A stretch of DNA of 64,000 bases, taken from positions 62,001-126,000 of the forward strand of contig JAFKJK010000025.1 of assembly GCA_017306015.1 (NCBI GenBank), in the 5' to 3' direction. Shown here one piece after another: positions 25,185 to 33,402 of this stretch (its first letter is position 1; every line of letters starts with the position of its first letter). Source of the stretch: Propionibacteriaceae bacterium (lineage in GTDB: Bacteria; Actinomycetota; Actinomycetes; Propionibacteriales; Propionibacteriaceae). Position numbers and translations under genes: made by a program. The notes under the pieces are model-generated. The model did no database searches. It saw only the letters and a list, made by a program, of their open reading frames with translations, and was not told the DNA's origin.

Positions 25185-26189
25185 TCAGTACGTGTCGTCG
25201 TAGTCGACGTCGGCGTCATAGCTGGCCAGCGAGCTCAGCGGGTCGAACCGCGGAGAGCTGTCCTTCAGCGAAAGTCCCATCTCCTGCAGGCGCAGCTTGA
25301 CCTCCTCGATCGACTTCGAGCCGAAGTTCCGGATGTCCAGCAGGTCCTGCTCGGTGCGGGAGACCAGCTCGCTGACCGTGTGGATGCCCTCGCGCTTGAG
25401 GCAGTTGTAGCTGCGCTGGGTGAGCTTGAGGTCCTCCACCGGCAGGGCGAGGTCGGCGGCGAGCTGCTCGTCCACGGGGGACGGGCCGATCTCGATGCCC
25501 TCGGCCTCGGTGTTCAGCTCGCGGGCCAGCCCGAACAGCTCGACCAGCGTCCGGCCGGCGGACGCCATCGCGTCCCGCGGCTTGATGGACGGCTTAGTCT
25601 CGACGTCGACGATCAGCTTGTCGAAGTCGGTGCGCTGCTCGACCCGGGTCGCCTCCACCTTGTAGGTGACCTTGAGCACCGGCGAGTAGATCGAGTCGAC
25701 CGGGATCCGGCCGATCTCCGCGTCCGGGTTCTTGTTCTGCGCAGCCGAGACGTAGCCGCGTCCACGCTCGACGACGAGCTCCATCTCCAGCCGTCCCTCG
25801 TCGTTCAGGGTGGCGATGTGCAGCTCCGGGTTGTGGATCTCGACGCCGGCCGGCGGGGCGATGTCGGCGGCCGTGACCGCACCGGCACCGGACTTGCGCA
25901 GGTACATGGCGACCGGCTCGTCCTCTTCGCTGGAGAGCACCAGGCCCTTCAGATTGAGGATGATCTCGGTGACGTCCTCGACCACACCGGGGATCGTGGA
26001 GAACTCGTGCTGGGTGCCCTCGATCCGGATGCTGGTGACCGATGCGCCCGGGATCGACGAGAGCAGGGTGCGCCTCAGCGAATTGCCGAGGGTGTAACCG
26101 AAGCCCGGCTCGAGCGGCTCGATGACGAACCGCGAGCGGTACTCGTCGACGACCTCCTCGGACAGGATCGGACGCTGTGCGATGAGCAT
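25185..26189 (-). CDS. rpoA: DNA-directed RNA polymerase subunit alpha
   Basis: A 334-residue alpha subunit. The N-terminal assembly domain (FVIEPLEPGFGYTLGNSLRRTLLSSIPGASVTSIRIEG) is complete. The C-terminal DNA- and activator-binding domain (PVEDLKLTQRSYNCLKREGIHTVSELVSRTEQDLLDIRNFGSKSIEEV) is also complete, with an acidic tail. AGAGGAAA precedes the ATG at 26189. Standard position between rpsD and rplQ. Confidence 0.98.
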   Translation of the reverse strand: MLIAQRPILSEEVVDEYRSRFVIEPLEPGFGYTLGNSLRRTLLSSIPGASVTSIRIEGTQHEFSTIPGVVEDVTEIILNLKGLVLSSEEDEPVAMYLRKSGAGAVTAADIAPPAGVEIHNPELHIATLNDEGRLEMELVVERGRGYVSAAQNKNPDAEIGRIPVDSIYSPVLKVTYKVEATRVEQRTDFDKLIVDVETKPSIKPRDAMASAGRTLVELFGLARELNTEAEGIEIGPSPVDEQLAADLALPVEDLKLTQRSYNCLKREGIHTVSELVSRTEQDLLDIRNFGSKSIEEVKLRLQEMGLSLKDSSPRFDPLSSLASYDADVDYDDTY

Positions 26190-26264
26190 GTTGTTTCCTC
26201 TCCACCGCCCGCTATTTGACGGTGACTGGCTGCTCCGGACGCCCTGCCCGAAGCGGTGTGGACC

Positions 26265-26295
26265 CCCTCGTCCCCTCCCGAGAAGGAGACGAGGG
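26265..26295 (-). other. Hairpin between rpsD and rpoA
   Basis: CCCTCGTC (26265-26272) and GACGAGGG (26288-26295) form a perfect 8-base stem just after the rpsD stop. It may attenuate or stabilise the transcript within the operon. No T-run is seen, so full termination is unlikely. Confidence 0.45.
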
Positions 26296-26312
26296 TGTCC
26301 GGGACTGCTGGA

Positions 26313-26918
26313 TTACTTCGAGTAGAACTCGACGATCAGCTGCTCGCTGACGTCGATGGTGATCTGCTCACGGACGGGCAGCTGGTGCACCAGGATCCGT
26401 CCCGAGTTGGGACGGGAGGTGAGCCAGCCCGGCACGACCTGCTCGTTGAAGACCTCCCGTGCGATGACGAACGGGGTCAGGGTCTGCGACTTCGGCTTGA
26501 TGTCGATGACGTCGTAGGCGGTGACCCGGTAGCTCGGCACGTTGACCTTCTTGCCGTTGACCAGGAAGTGACCGTGGACGACGAGCTGACGGGCCTGGCG
26601 CCGGGTGGCGGCGAAGCCGGCCCGGTAGACCACGTTGTCGAGGCGGGATTCCAGCAGGATCAGCAGGTTGTCGCCGGTACGGCCGGCCCTGCGGCTGGCC
26701 TCCTCGTAGTAGCGACGGAACTGCTTCTCCAGCACGCCGTAGGCGAAGCGGGCCTTCTGCTTCTCCTTCAGCTGCAGCAGGTACTCGCTCTCCTTGGCGC
26801 GGCCACGACCGTGCATGCCCGGCGGGTACGGACGGTGCTCGAACGCCTTGTCATTGCCCACCAGGTCGGTGCCGAGCCGGCGGGACTTCTTGGTGATGGG
26901 TCCAGTGTAACGGGCCAT
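26313..26918 (-). CDS. rpsD: 30S ribosomal protein S4
   Basis: A primary 16S rRNA-binding protein of 201 residues. It has the S4 RNA-binding region RLDNVVYRAGFAATRRQARQLVVHGHFLVNGKKVNVPSY. The N-terminal region (MARYTGPITKKSRRLG) lacks the zinc-binding cysteines of the C+ form, so this is a C- paralogue that does not need zinc. Strong ribosome-binding site GAGGAGAT. Confidence 0.98.
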   Translation of the reverse strand: MARYTGPITKKSRRLGTDLVGNDKAFEHRPYPPGMHGRGRAKESEYLLQLKEKQKARFAYGVLEKQFRRYYEEASRRAGRTGDNLLILLESRLDNVVYRAGFAATRRQARQLVVHGHFLVNGKKVNVPSYRVTAYDVIDIKPKSQTLTPFVIAREVFNEQVVPGWLTSRPNSGRILVHQLPVREQITIDVSEQLIVEFYSK

Positions 26919-26944
26919 GATCTATCTCCTCTTCGATCCCGGGC

Positions 26945-27361
26945 TCAGACGCGACGGCGCTTGGGCGGACGGCAGCCGTTGTGCGGCACCGGGGTGACGT
27001 CGGCGATCGGGCCGATCTCCAGGCCGACGGCGCCGAGTGAACGGATCGCGGTCTCGCGGCCGGAGCCGGGGCCCTTGACGAAGACGTCCACGCGCTTCAT
27101 GCCGTGCTCCATCGCCCGCCGTCCGGCTGCCTCGGCGGCCATCTGTGCGGCGAACGGGGTCGACTTGCGGGAGCCCTTGAAGCCGACGGTGCCGGCCGAT
27201 GCCCACGAGATCACCGCACCGGTCGGGTCGGTGATCGTGATGATCGTGTTGTTGAAGGTGCTCTTGATGTGCGCCTGACCGGCGACGATGTTCTTCTTCT
27301 CCTTGCGGCGCACCTTCGTCTTTGCGGACTTGGCGCTCGCACTGCGTCCTGCAGTAGCCAA
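26945..27361 (-). CDS. rpsK: 30S ribosomal protein S11 (TTG start)
   Basis: A platform protein of the small subunit, 138 residues, with AHIKSTFNNTIITITDPTGAVISWASAGTVGFKGSRKSTPFAAQ and the conserved C-terminus TPVPHNGCRPPKRRRV. The start codon is TTG at 27361 (sequence TTG GCT ACT), with AGGAG eight bases upstream. No ATG or GTG gives the conserved N-terminus. Confidence 0.97.
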   Translation of the reverse strand: MATAGRSASAKSAKTKVRRKEKKNIVAGQAHIKSTFNNTIITITDPTGAVISWASAGTVGFKGSRKSTPFAAQMAAEAAGRRAMEHGMKRVDVFVKGPGSGRETAIRSLGAVGLEIGPIADVTPVPHNGCRPPKRRRV

Positions 27362-27397
27362 TTCAGTTACTCCTGGGTTCCGTGTTCACCGGCCGCG

Positions 27398-27772
27398 TCA
27401 GCGGGCCTTCTTCTTGCCTGCGACAGCCTTCTTCTTGCCCTTGCGGGTGCGGGCGTTGGTCCGGGTGCGCTGACCGCGGACCGGCAGGCCCATGCGATGC
27501 CGGCGTCCCTGGTAGGAGCCGATCTCGATCTTGCGACGAATGTCGGCGGCCACGCTGCGGCGCAGGTCGCCCTCGGTCTCGTAGCTTGCCTCGATGTGGT
27601 CACGAAGCGCAACGAGCTGCTCGTCGGTGAGTTGGTGGACACGAACATCGCCACTGATGCCAGTGGCCGCCAGGGTCTCCTTGGCGCGGGTACGGCCGAT
27701 GCCGTAGATGTAGGTGAGGGCGATCTCGAGGCGCTTCTCGCGCGGCAGATCGACCCCGATGAGGCGTGCCAT
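27398..27772 (-). CDS. rpsM: 30S ribosomal protein S13
   Basis: A small-subunit head protein contacting tRNA and L5; 124 residues. It has ARLIGVDLPREKRLEIALTYIYGIGRTRAKETL and the C-terminal HRMGLPVRGQRTRTNARTRKG tail. AAGG precedes the ATG at 27772. Upstream of rpsK in the usual order. Confidence 0.98.
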   Translation of the reverse strand: MARLIGVDLPREKRLEIALTYIYGIGRTRAKETLAATGISGDVRVHQLTDEQLVALRDHIEASYETEGDLRRSVAADIRRKIEIGSYQGRRHRMGLPVRGQRTRTNARTRKGKKKAVAGKKKAR

Positions 27773-27940
27773 GCACGTACCTTTCCGGTTATCGAGCCGG
27801 TTTCCCGACCCGCGAAGGTGTCTGGCGTGATGCGTCCCCTCATCGCCTGGATGTGGGCCCCGGCCTTCGTCCGGGGGTGGTCACCGGGAGCTGCGTCCCG
27901 GCGTTGCGATCACGTTCATCTGGTTATTCAGTTGTGGAGT

Positions 27941-27963
27941 GATCCCGGTTCGGACCCGGGATC
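27941..27963 (-). other. Hairpin between rpmJ and rpsM
   Basis: GATCCCGG (27941-27948) and CCGGGATC (27956-27963) form a perfect 8-base stem with a 7-base loop, nine bases after the rpmJ stop. It may attenuate the upstream infA-rpmJ transcript; about 170 bases follow before rpsM, enough for a separate promoter. Confidence 0.45.
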
Positions 27964-27971
27964 GACTGCGA

Positions 27972-28085
27972 TCATCCCTGGCGCTGCTTGTGGCGCGGGT
28001 TGTCGCAGATGACCATGACGCGACCGTGCCGGCGGATCACCTTGCACTTGTCGCAGATCCTCTTGACGCTCGGCTGAACCTTCAT
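27972..28085 (-). CDS. rpmJ: 50S ribosomal protein L36
   Basis: A 37-residue protein MKVQPSVKRICDKCKVIRRH... ending in RHKQRQG. It has the zinc-binding set CDKC, C and H, that is, the zinc-containing (C+) form. The ATG at 28085 gives the canonical start; an upstream in-frame extension is not coding. Confidence 0.97.
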   Translation of the reverse strand: MKVQPSVKRICDKCKVIRRHGRVMVICDNPRHKQRQG

Positions 28086-28179
28086 CGAGCAACTCCTCGG
28101 TTCGGTGCCGAGCACAGGGGTACCCCTTCGAGACAAGCTCAGGGAACGCCCGCGATCGGACTGGTGGATGGGTGGTTGC

Positions 28180-28401
28180 CTACCGGTGCCGGAAGACGAT
28201 GCGCCCACGGGTCAGGTCGTAGGGCGACAGTTCGACGACGACGCGGTCGGCCGGGATGATGCGGATGTAGTGCTGCCGCATCTTGCCGCTGATCGTCGCG
28301 AGCACCTTGTGACCGTTCGCCAGTTCCACCCGGAACATGGCATTGGGTAGTGCCTCGACGACCGTGCCCTCCAATTCGAGGGCGCCTTCCTTCTTCGCCA
28401 T
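28180..28401 (-). CDS. infA: Translation initiation factor IF-1
   Basis: A 73-residue OB-fold protein (AKKEGALELEGTVVEALPNAMFRVEL, HYIRIIPADRVVVELSPYDLTRGRI) that binds the ribosomal A site during initiation. AGGGAG precedes the ATG at 28401. First gene of the ribosomal protein/rpoA operon. Confidence 0.98.
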   Translation of the reverse strand: MAKKEGALELEGTVVEALPNAMFRVELANGHKVLATISGKMRQHYIRIIPADRVVVELSPYDLTRGRIVFRHR

Positions 28402-28517
28402 TACTCCCTATCGCTGTACCTGCGTGAGCGCACGCGCCTGCGAGCACAGGTCGTGCAAGGGTCAAGACTACGCCACCACCGATGGCGCCCCCAAATCGGG
28501 GACGCGCCGAGGCCGGC

Positions 28518-29099
28518 TCAGACCCGCGACGCCGCGCAGAGGCTCTGCCACAGCGCACGCAGCCGGGCGACCATGTCGAGGTCCCGGTCCAGCAGCCACT
28601 GCACCTGCAGGCCGTCGGCGGCTGCCATCAGCAGTTCGGCGATCGCCCTCGGGTCCGCGGCCGGCCCCATCTCGCCGTCGTCCTGCGCCTGGCGGACGTC
28701 CCACTCCAGCGACTCCCGCAGCCGCGCGTACCGCTGCTGGAAGAAGTCGTGGGACGGATGCCGGGGGTGGGCGGCCTCGGCCGAGAACTCGGCGTACAGC
28801 TGGACCAGCCCGGGCACCTGCCGGTTGTGTTCGATCACCGCGAAGAAGCCCTCGATCCCCCGCGGCGTCTCGGCGTAGGACGCGTAGTCGTGCTCGTCGC
28901 GGGTGCGGATGACCTCCTGGTAGAGCTCCTCCCGCGAGCGGAAGTAGTGCATCAGCCCTGTCTGGGTGAGGCCCACCCGCTCGGCGATCTCGCTGACGTA
29001 GGTGCGCCGGCACCCGTGCCGGGCGACCACCTCAAGGGCCGCCGCGAGGACCTCCGCCCGCTTGGCCGTCCCCTTCGCGTACGGTCCCCGCACTGCCAT
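28518..29099 (-). CDS. TetR/AcrR-family transcriptional regulator
   Basis: A 193-residue regulator with the HTH segment RAEVLAAALEVVARHGCRRTYVSEIAERVGLTQTGLMHYFRSREELY. The LMHYF segment matches the family consensus well. It lies 22 bases after a GH3 glycosidase gene on the same strand and is probably its local regulator. TAGGCT seven bases before the ATG suggests that it also has its own leaderless promoter. The ligand is unknown, perhaps a sugar released by the glycosidase. Confidence 0.88.
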   Translation of the reverse strand: MAVRGPYAKGTAKRAEVLAAALEVVARHGCRRTYVSEIAERVGLTQTGLMHYFRSREELYQEVIRTRDEHDYASYAETPRGIEGFFAVIEHNRQVPGLVQLYAEFSAEAAHPRHPSHDFFQQRYARLRESLEWDVRQAQDDGEMGPAADPRAIAELLMAAADGLQVQWLLDRDLDMVARLRALWQSLCAASRV

Positions 29100-29121
29100 G
29101 GCCGTCAGCCTACGGGAGACC

Positions 29122-31749
29122 TCAACTCACCCTCGCCGATCCGCGGAGCCTGATGTCGGCCGACGACGCACCGACCAGGACGTCCACCTCGCCGGGAGGG
29201 CTGGCCCAGTCGTGGAGCTCGACGTCGTAGTAGGACACCGCCCGGCGGGGGATATCCAGCCGCACCCGGGTCGACGCCCCCGGCGCGAGGTGCACCTTCG
29301 TGAACGCCGCGAGCTGCCGCCTCGGGGTGGGCACCGGTGCCGGCAGCTCGCCGACGTAGACCTGCACCACCTCGGAGCCGGCGCGCTCGCCGGTGTTGCG
29401 GACGGTCAGGGCCACCGTCGCCACGCTGTCGCCGTCGCCCGCGGACACCTGGAGATCCTCGAAGGCGAAGGTCGTGTAACCCAGGCCGTGGCCGAAGGGA
29501 TAGGCCGGCTGTGGTCCGTCCGGATCGACGCCCCGGTAGCCGACGAAGACGCCCTCGCTGTAGACGGCGCGTCCGTCCACGCCGGGGTAGCGCTGCGGAT
29601 CGGCCGCCGGCGTCTGGGCGAGGCTGAGCGGGAAGGTCAGCGGCAGCCGGCCACCCGGCTCGGCCTGGCCGGTGATCACCCGGGCCAGCGCGGCGCCCTG
29701 GGTCTGCCCGGGGAACCAGGCCTGCAGCAGCGCCGCCGGCCGGCCGCCCCACCCGGTGACGTCCACCGGAGCTCCGCTCATCAGCACCACCAGGGTCCGC
29801 GGATTGGCGGCGAGCACCGCCCGGATCAGGTCGTTCTGCCCGCTCGGCAGCTGAAGGTGCGGACGGTCGTCAGCCTCCGCCTCGTAGGTGCGGGCGATCA
29901 CGATCGCGACGTCCGCGGACGCCGCCAGCTCGGCCGCGGCGACGACGTCGGGCGAGACCACGCCCTCCGGCGGCACCCAGCCGAGCCGGATCTTGGCGCC
30001 CTGCAGGAAGCCCTGCGAGGGGTCGTCGGCCGCGTAGTCCAGCTGCAGCCGGTAGCCGCGACCGGCCTCCAGGTCCAGCGAGACGGTGTACAGGCTCGGC
30101 GCGACCGCGTCCCCGCCGGTGGGCTGGTACGGCCCAGTCGCCGGGCTCGCCTCGGTGATCGCCACCGAGCCTGGCGCCTCGGCGTCGGACGCTGCGACCA
30201 CAGCGCCGTCCAGAGTGAGGGTGAAGCTGCCCAGCGAGGTCACCGTGAACCGGTAGCTGCCGGTGACCGGCACCGTGAGCACGCCCGTCCAACGGGCCGA
30301 GATCTGGCCGTTCAGCTCGCCGGGCAGATGTGGGTAGCGCGGCGATCCCGCGTTGAAGCCCGGGAAGTTGTGGAAGCCCAGGTTGTGCTCGATCTGGCCC
30401 TCGGCGCGCAGCAGGAAGGGAACGCCGGCGAAGTTCGGGTTCGTCCAGTACTCGGCATGCAGGCCACGCTCACCGTCTCCATGGGTGAAGAAGGCGGACG
30501 GCACCGCGTCCGGGCCGGGGAGCAGGACGCCGGGAGTCACCGGCTCGGCGCCGTAGGCGACCTCGATCGCCACGTCGGGGCCGAGCGCGGCGCCCAACCC
30601 GTCCAGCGGCGAGACCTCGCGGGTGGCGCGCACCTGCGAGCTGCCGCCCCCCTTTGCTCCGGCGGTGTCGACGTCGGTGCCGATCAGGGCGACCCTGCCG
30701 ACGCCGGCCAGCGGCAGCAGGCCGTCGTTGCTGAGCAGCACCATGGACGCCTCGGCGATCCCCTGGGCGAGCGCGTCGTGTCCGTCCACGTCGAACTCGG
30801 CGACGCCGACCGGGTTCTCCAGCTGCCCCAGCCCGATCAGCGGACGCAGGATCCGGCGGACCATCTCGTCGAGGGTGGTCTCGGCCACCTCGCCGGCCTG
30901 CGCCGCCGCCAGCAGCTGGGAGCCCCACTTCCCTTCGCCCGGCTGCTCCTGGTCGAGCCCGGCGTTCGCGGACTCCGCGGTGCTGTGGTTGGCGCCGTAG
31001 TCGCTCATCACCCAGCCACGGAAGCCGAACGCGCCGCGCAGGATGTCGGTCAGCAGGACCGGGTTCTCGCAGGCGAAGGTGCCGTTGACCCGGTTGAAGG
31101 ACCCCATCAGCGAGGCCACCTCGCCGTCGGCGATCAGCGCCTCGAACGGGGGCAGGTAAAGCTCGCGCATGGTCCGCTCGTCGATGATCGCGTCGATCGA
31201 GCTGCGGTGGTCCTCCTGGTTGTTGATCGCGAAGTGCTTCGCGCAGGCCTGGACGCCCTGCGCCTGCACAGCCCGGACGAAGGCGACGCCGATCGCCGCG
31301 GTCAGCCGCGGATCCTCGCCGTAGGACTCGAAGGTGCGTCCACCCAGCGGCACCCGGGCGATGTCGACCGCCGGGCCGAGGGAGACGTTGTGGTCACTCG
31401 CCCGGCACTCGGTGCCGACGACGGTGCCGTAGTCGTGAGCCAGTTCCGGGTCCCAGGTCGCGGCCAGCGCGATCGGGGCCGGCAGCGCCGTGGCCCTGCC
31501 CTCGTGCACGTCGCCCTTGTTGATCCGGACGCCGGCGGGCCCGTCCGCCATCTGCAGCGCCGGGAGCCCGAGCCGCTCCAGCGGGCCGGAGTAGAAGCCG
31601 TAGTTCCAGTTGACCTCGCCGGTGACGAAGGCCACCTTCTCCTCCAGCGTCAGCTGCCCGAGCAACGCCTCGACGCGTAGCTCGGTGGCGTCGTCCGCCC
31701 AGCCGGTCGCGCGCGGTGCCGACTCGGGGGCGTGCAGTGGAGCGTTCAT
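29122..31749 (-). CDS. Glycoside hydrolase family 3 (beta-glucosidase-like) with PA14 domain
   Basis: An 875-residue hydrolase of beta-glycosides, apparently cytoplasmic (no signal peptide). The GH3 N-terminal barrel includes KHFAINNQEDHR and the nucleophile Asp250 in GWVMSDYGANHS. The GH3 C-terminal domain is interrupted by a PA14 carbohydrate-binding domain (about residues 440-590; GLHAEYWTNPNFAG, GSYRFTVTSLGSFTLTLDG). A fibronectin-III-like domain ends the protein. PA14-inserted GH3 enzymes include beta-glucosidases with broad aglycone range. AAAGGGA precedes the ATG at 31749. An MFS transporter gene lies upstream in the same operon. Confidence 0.93.
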   Translation of the reverse strand: MNAPLHAPESAPRATGWADDATELRVEALLGQLTLEEKVAFVTGEVNWNYGFYSGPLERLGLPALQMADGPAGVRINKGDVHEGRATALPAPIALAATWDPELAHDYGTVVGTECRASDHNVSLGPAVDIARVPLGGRTFESYGEDPRLTAAIGVAFVRAVQAQGVQACAKHFAINNQEDHRSSIDAIIDERTMRELYLPPFEALIADGEVASLMGSFNRVNGTFACENPVLLTDILRGAFGFRGWVMSDYGANHSTAESANAGLDQEQPGEGKWGSQLLAAAQAGEVAETTLDEMVRRILRPLIGLGQLENPVGVAEFDVDGHDALAQGIAEASMVLLSNDGLLPLAGVGRVALIGTDVDTAGAKGGGSSQVRATREVSPLDGLGAALGPDVAIEVAYGAEPVTPGVLLPGPDAVPSAFFTHGDGERGLHAEYWTNPNFAGVPFLLRAEGQIEHNLGFHNFPGFNAGSPRYPHLPGELNGQISARWTGVLTVPVTGSYRFTVTSLGSFTLTLDGAVVAASDAEAPGSVAITEASPATGPYQPTGGDAVAPSLYTVSLDLEAGRGYRLQLDYAADDPSQGFLQGAKIRLGWVPPEGVVSPDVVAAAELAASADVAIVIARTYEAEADDRPHLQLPSGQNDLIRAVLAANPRTLVVLMSGAPVDVTGWGGRPAALLQAWFPGQTQGAALARVITGQAEPGGRLPLTFPLSLAQTPAADPQRYPGVDGRAVYSEGVFVGYRGVDPDGPQPAYPFGHGLGYTTFAFEDLQVSAGDGDSVATVALTVRNTGERAGSEVVQVYVGELPAPVPTPRRQLAAFTKVHLAPGASTRVRLDIPRRAVSYYDVELHDWASPPGEVDVLVGASSADIRLRGSARVS

Positions 31750-31815
31750 ACGATCATCCCTTTCCCGGATGCGGGTCGGGCCGGCCGCCACCGGCCCGAC
31801 CCCGTCGGTGTCCGA

Positions 31816-33162
31816 TCAGTTGTGGCCCTCGGCGTGCCGCTTGGCCGTGCTGCGCACCGGGATGATCGTCGCGGCGCCGAGCATCGCGAAGACCAGGGCG
31901 CCGATGAACAGGGCCGGGTAGTTGGTCAGTCCGCCGCCGATGCCGAGCAGGAGCGCGCCGATCCCGCCGGCCAGCGACTGCGGCAGCGCGTTGGCGATGT
32001 TGAGGACGCCGAGGTCCTTCGCGGCGTCGTCCGGGTTGGGCAGGACGTCGACGACGAGGGCGGTGTCCACGGCGACATAGATGCCATAGCCCATGCCCAT
32101 GATGGCCTCGACAACGTAGAACATCGGCACGGTGTGGGTGATCGAGAGCAGGCCGATGCCGACGCCGAACAGGGCGGTCGCGGAGATCACGAAGCCCTTG
32201 CGGTTCGCGGTCCGGTCCGACAGCCAGCCGCCGATCTTGGCGAAGACGACCAGCACCAGGGTGTTGATCAGGACACCGGTCGCGACGATGCCGGCGATCT
32301 CCGCCGAGTCCTGGATGCCGACCTGGTGACCGAGGAAGAAGAACCGGTAGACGATGAACAGGAACATCGACAAGGTGACCAGGAAGCGGGAGATCCACAC
32401 CCAGGCGAAGTCGGGATGCTTCAGCGGGTTCACCCAGAACGTCATCAGGAAGACCTTGGCGCCGCCGCCCTCGCTCGGCTTCTCGGTGATCGCCTTGTCG
32501 GGCAGCAGGAAGCAGTACAGGATCACGGTCAGGGCCGCGAACACGCCCGGGACGACGAACAGCAGGAACATGTCGTTCACGAACCACAGCGCCACGTACG
32601 CGGCCGCCAGGATGCCCAGGTTCTGCATGATGCCGACGTTGCCGGAGACCGAGGCCCGCTGGTGCTCCGGGATCTGGTCGGCGATCGTGGTCAGCAGAGG
32701 CGCCAGGATCATGTTGCCGAACAGCTGCGCGAACGCCCAGCCGGCGAACACGATCGGGACGCTCGGCGCCAGCGCGAGGACCGCGAGCGCGGCCACGAAC
32801 CCGATCGATCCGCCGAACATCCACGGCCGGCGGCGTCCCCACCGCGAGGTGGTGTAGTCGGACAGGCGGCCGAACAGCGGGTTCGCGATCAGCGCGACGA
32901 AGGCCGCCAGCGACTGGACGTTGCCGTTGACGACCGCCGCCCCGTCGCCGGGGACGAGCGAGGAGACTTTGATCGCCAGGCTCACCGTCACCGGCGCCAG
33001 GAGGGCGACGAACAGGCCGAACTGGGCCAGGGCCATACCCCCGACGACCTTGAACGGAGCCTTCTGGGCGGGGCCCTGGGTGCCGGTGACGAGACTGACG
33101 TAGGGACCACCGGACTCGGGACGTGGGACTGCCTGGGGGGTTGGGGACTGCAGGTCTGACAT
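31816..33162 (-). CDS. MFS transporter, probable glycoside permease
   Basis: A 448-residue membrane protein with about 12 helices. The MFS loop 2-3 motif is NPLFGRLSDYTTSRWGRRRPW. The overall pattern (GNMILAPLLTTIADQIPEHQRASVSG, KIGGWLSDRTANRKG) resembles sugar/glycoside-proton or sugar-cation symporters. The start is the ATG at 33162 behind GAAGAGG; a longer upstream frame has no conserved sequence. First gene of an MFS-GH3-TetR operon, so it probably imports the beta-glycoside that the GH3 enzyme cleaves. Confidence 0.88.
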   Translation of the reverse strand: MSDLQSPTPQAVPRPESGGPYVSLVTGTQGPAQKAPFKVVGGMALAQFGLFVALLAPVTVSLAIKVSSLVPGDGAAVVNGNVQSLAAFVALIANPLFGRLSDYTTSRWGRRRPWMFGGSIGFVAALAVLALAPSVPIVFAGWAFAQLFGNMILAPLLTTIADQIPEHQRASVSGNVGIMQNLGILAAAYVALWFVNDMFLLFVVPGVFAALTVILYCFLLPDKAITEKPSEGGGAKVFLMTFWVNPLKHPDFAWVWISRFLVTLSMFLFIVYRFFFLGHQVGIQDSAEIAGIVATGVLINTLVLVVFAKIGGWLSDRTANRKGFVISATALFGVGIGLLSITHTVPMFYVVEAIMGMGYGIYVAVDTALVVDVLPNPDDAAKDLGVLNIANALPQSLAGGIGALLLGIGGGLTNYPALFIGALVFAMLGAATIIPVRSTAKRHAEGHN

Positions 33163-33402
33163 GGCTGCCTCTTCTCGATGGGACCGTGGTCCTCCGGCTC
33201 GCCGGCTCGCCACGGTGCGGAGCGTGCCTGAGTATGCACCCCGAAAACCTAAGTCGGCAAGGGTTTCATGCTGCCCTTTCGGGGCGTGGCCGCTGGCCGT
33301 CCCCAGCGGATGCGCAAGAGCACGAATGCCCGCACGGACGCCCCACCGGCTTGAGGGCGGGCGTAGACTTGTCCGTCGCGCACCCTGCAGAAGGACGTGA
33401 AT

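Noticed and set aside
29002..31680. An 892-codon open frame antisense to the GH3 gene, and similar long antisense frames over gad, metF, helD and others
   Set aside because: They are Arg/Gly/Pro/Ala/His-rich with no family motifs and mirror a well-supported gene on the opposite strand; long shadow frames are expected at this GC content.
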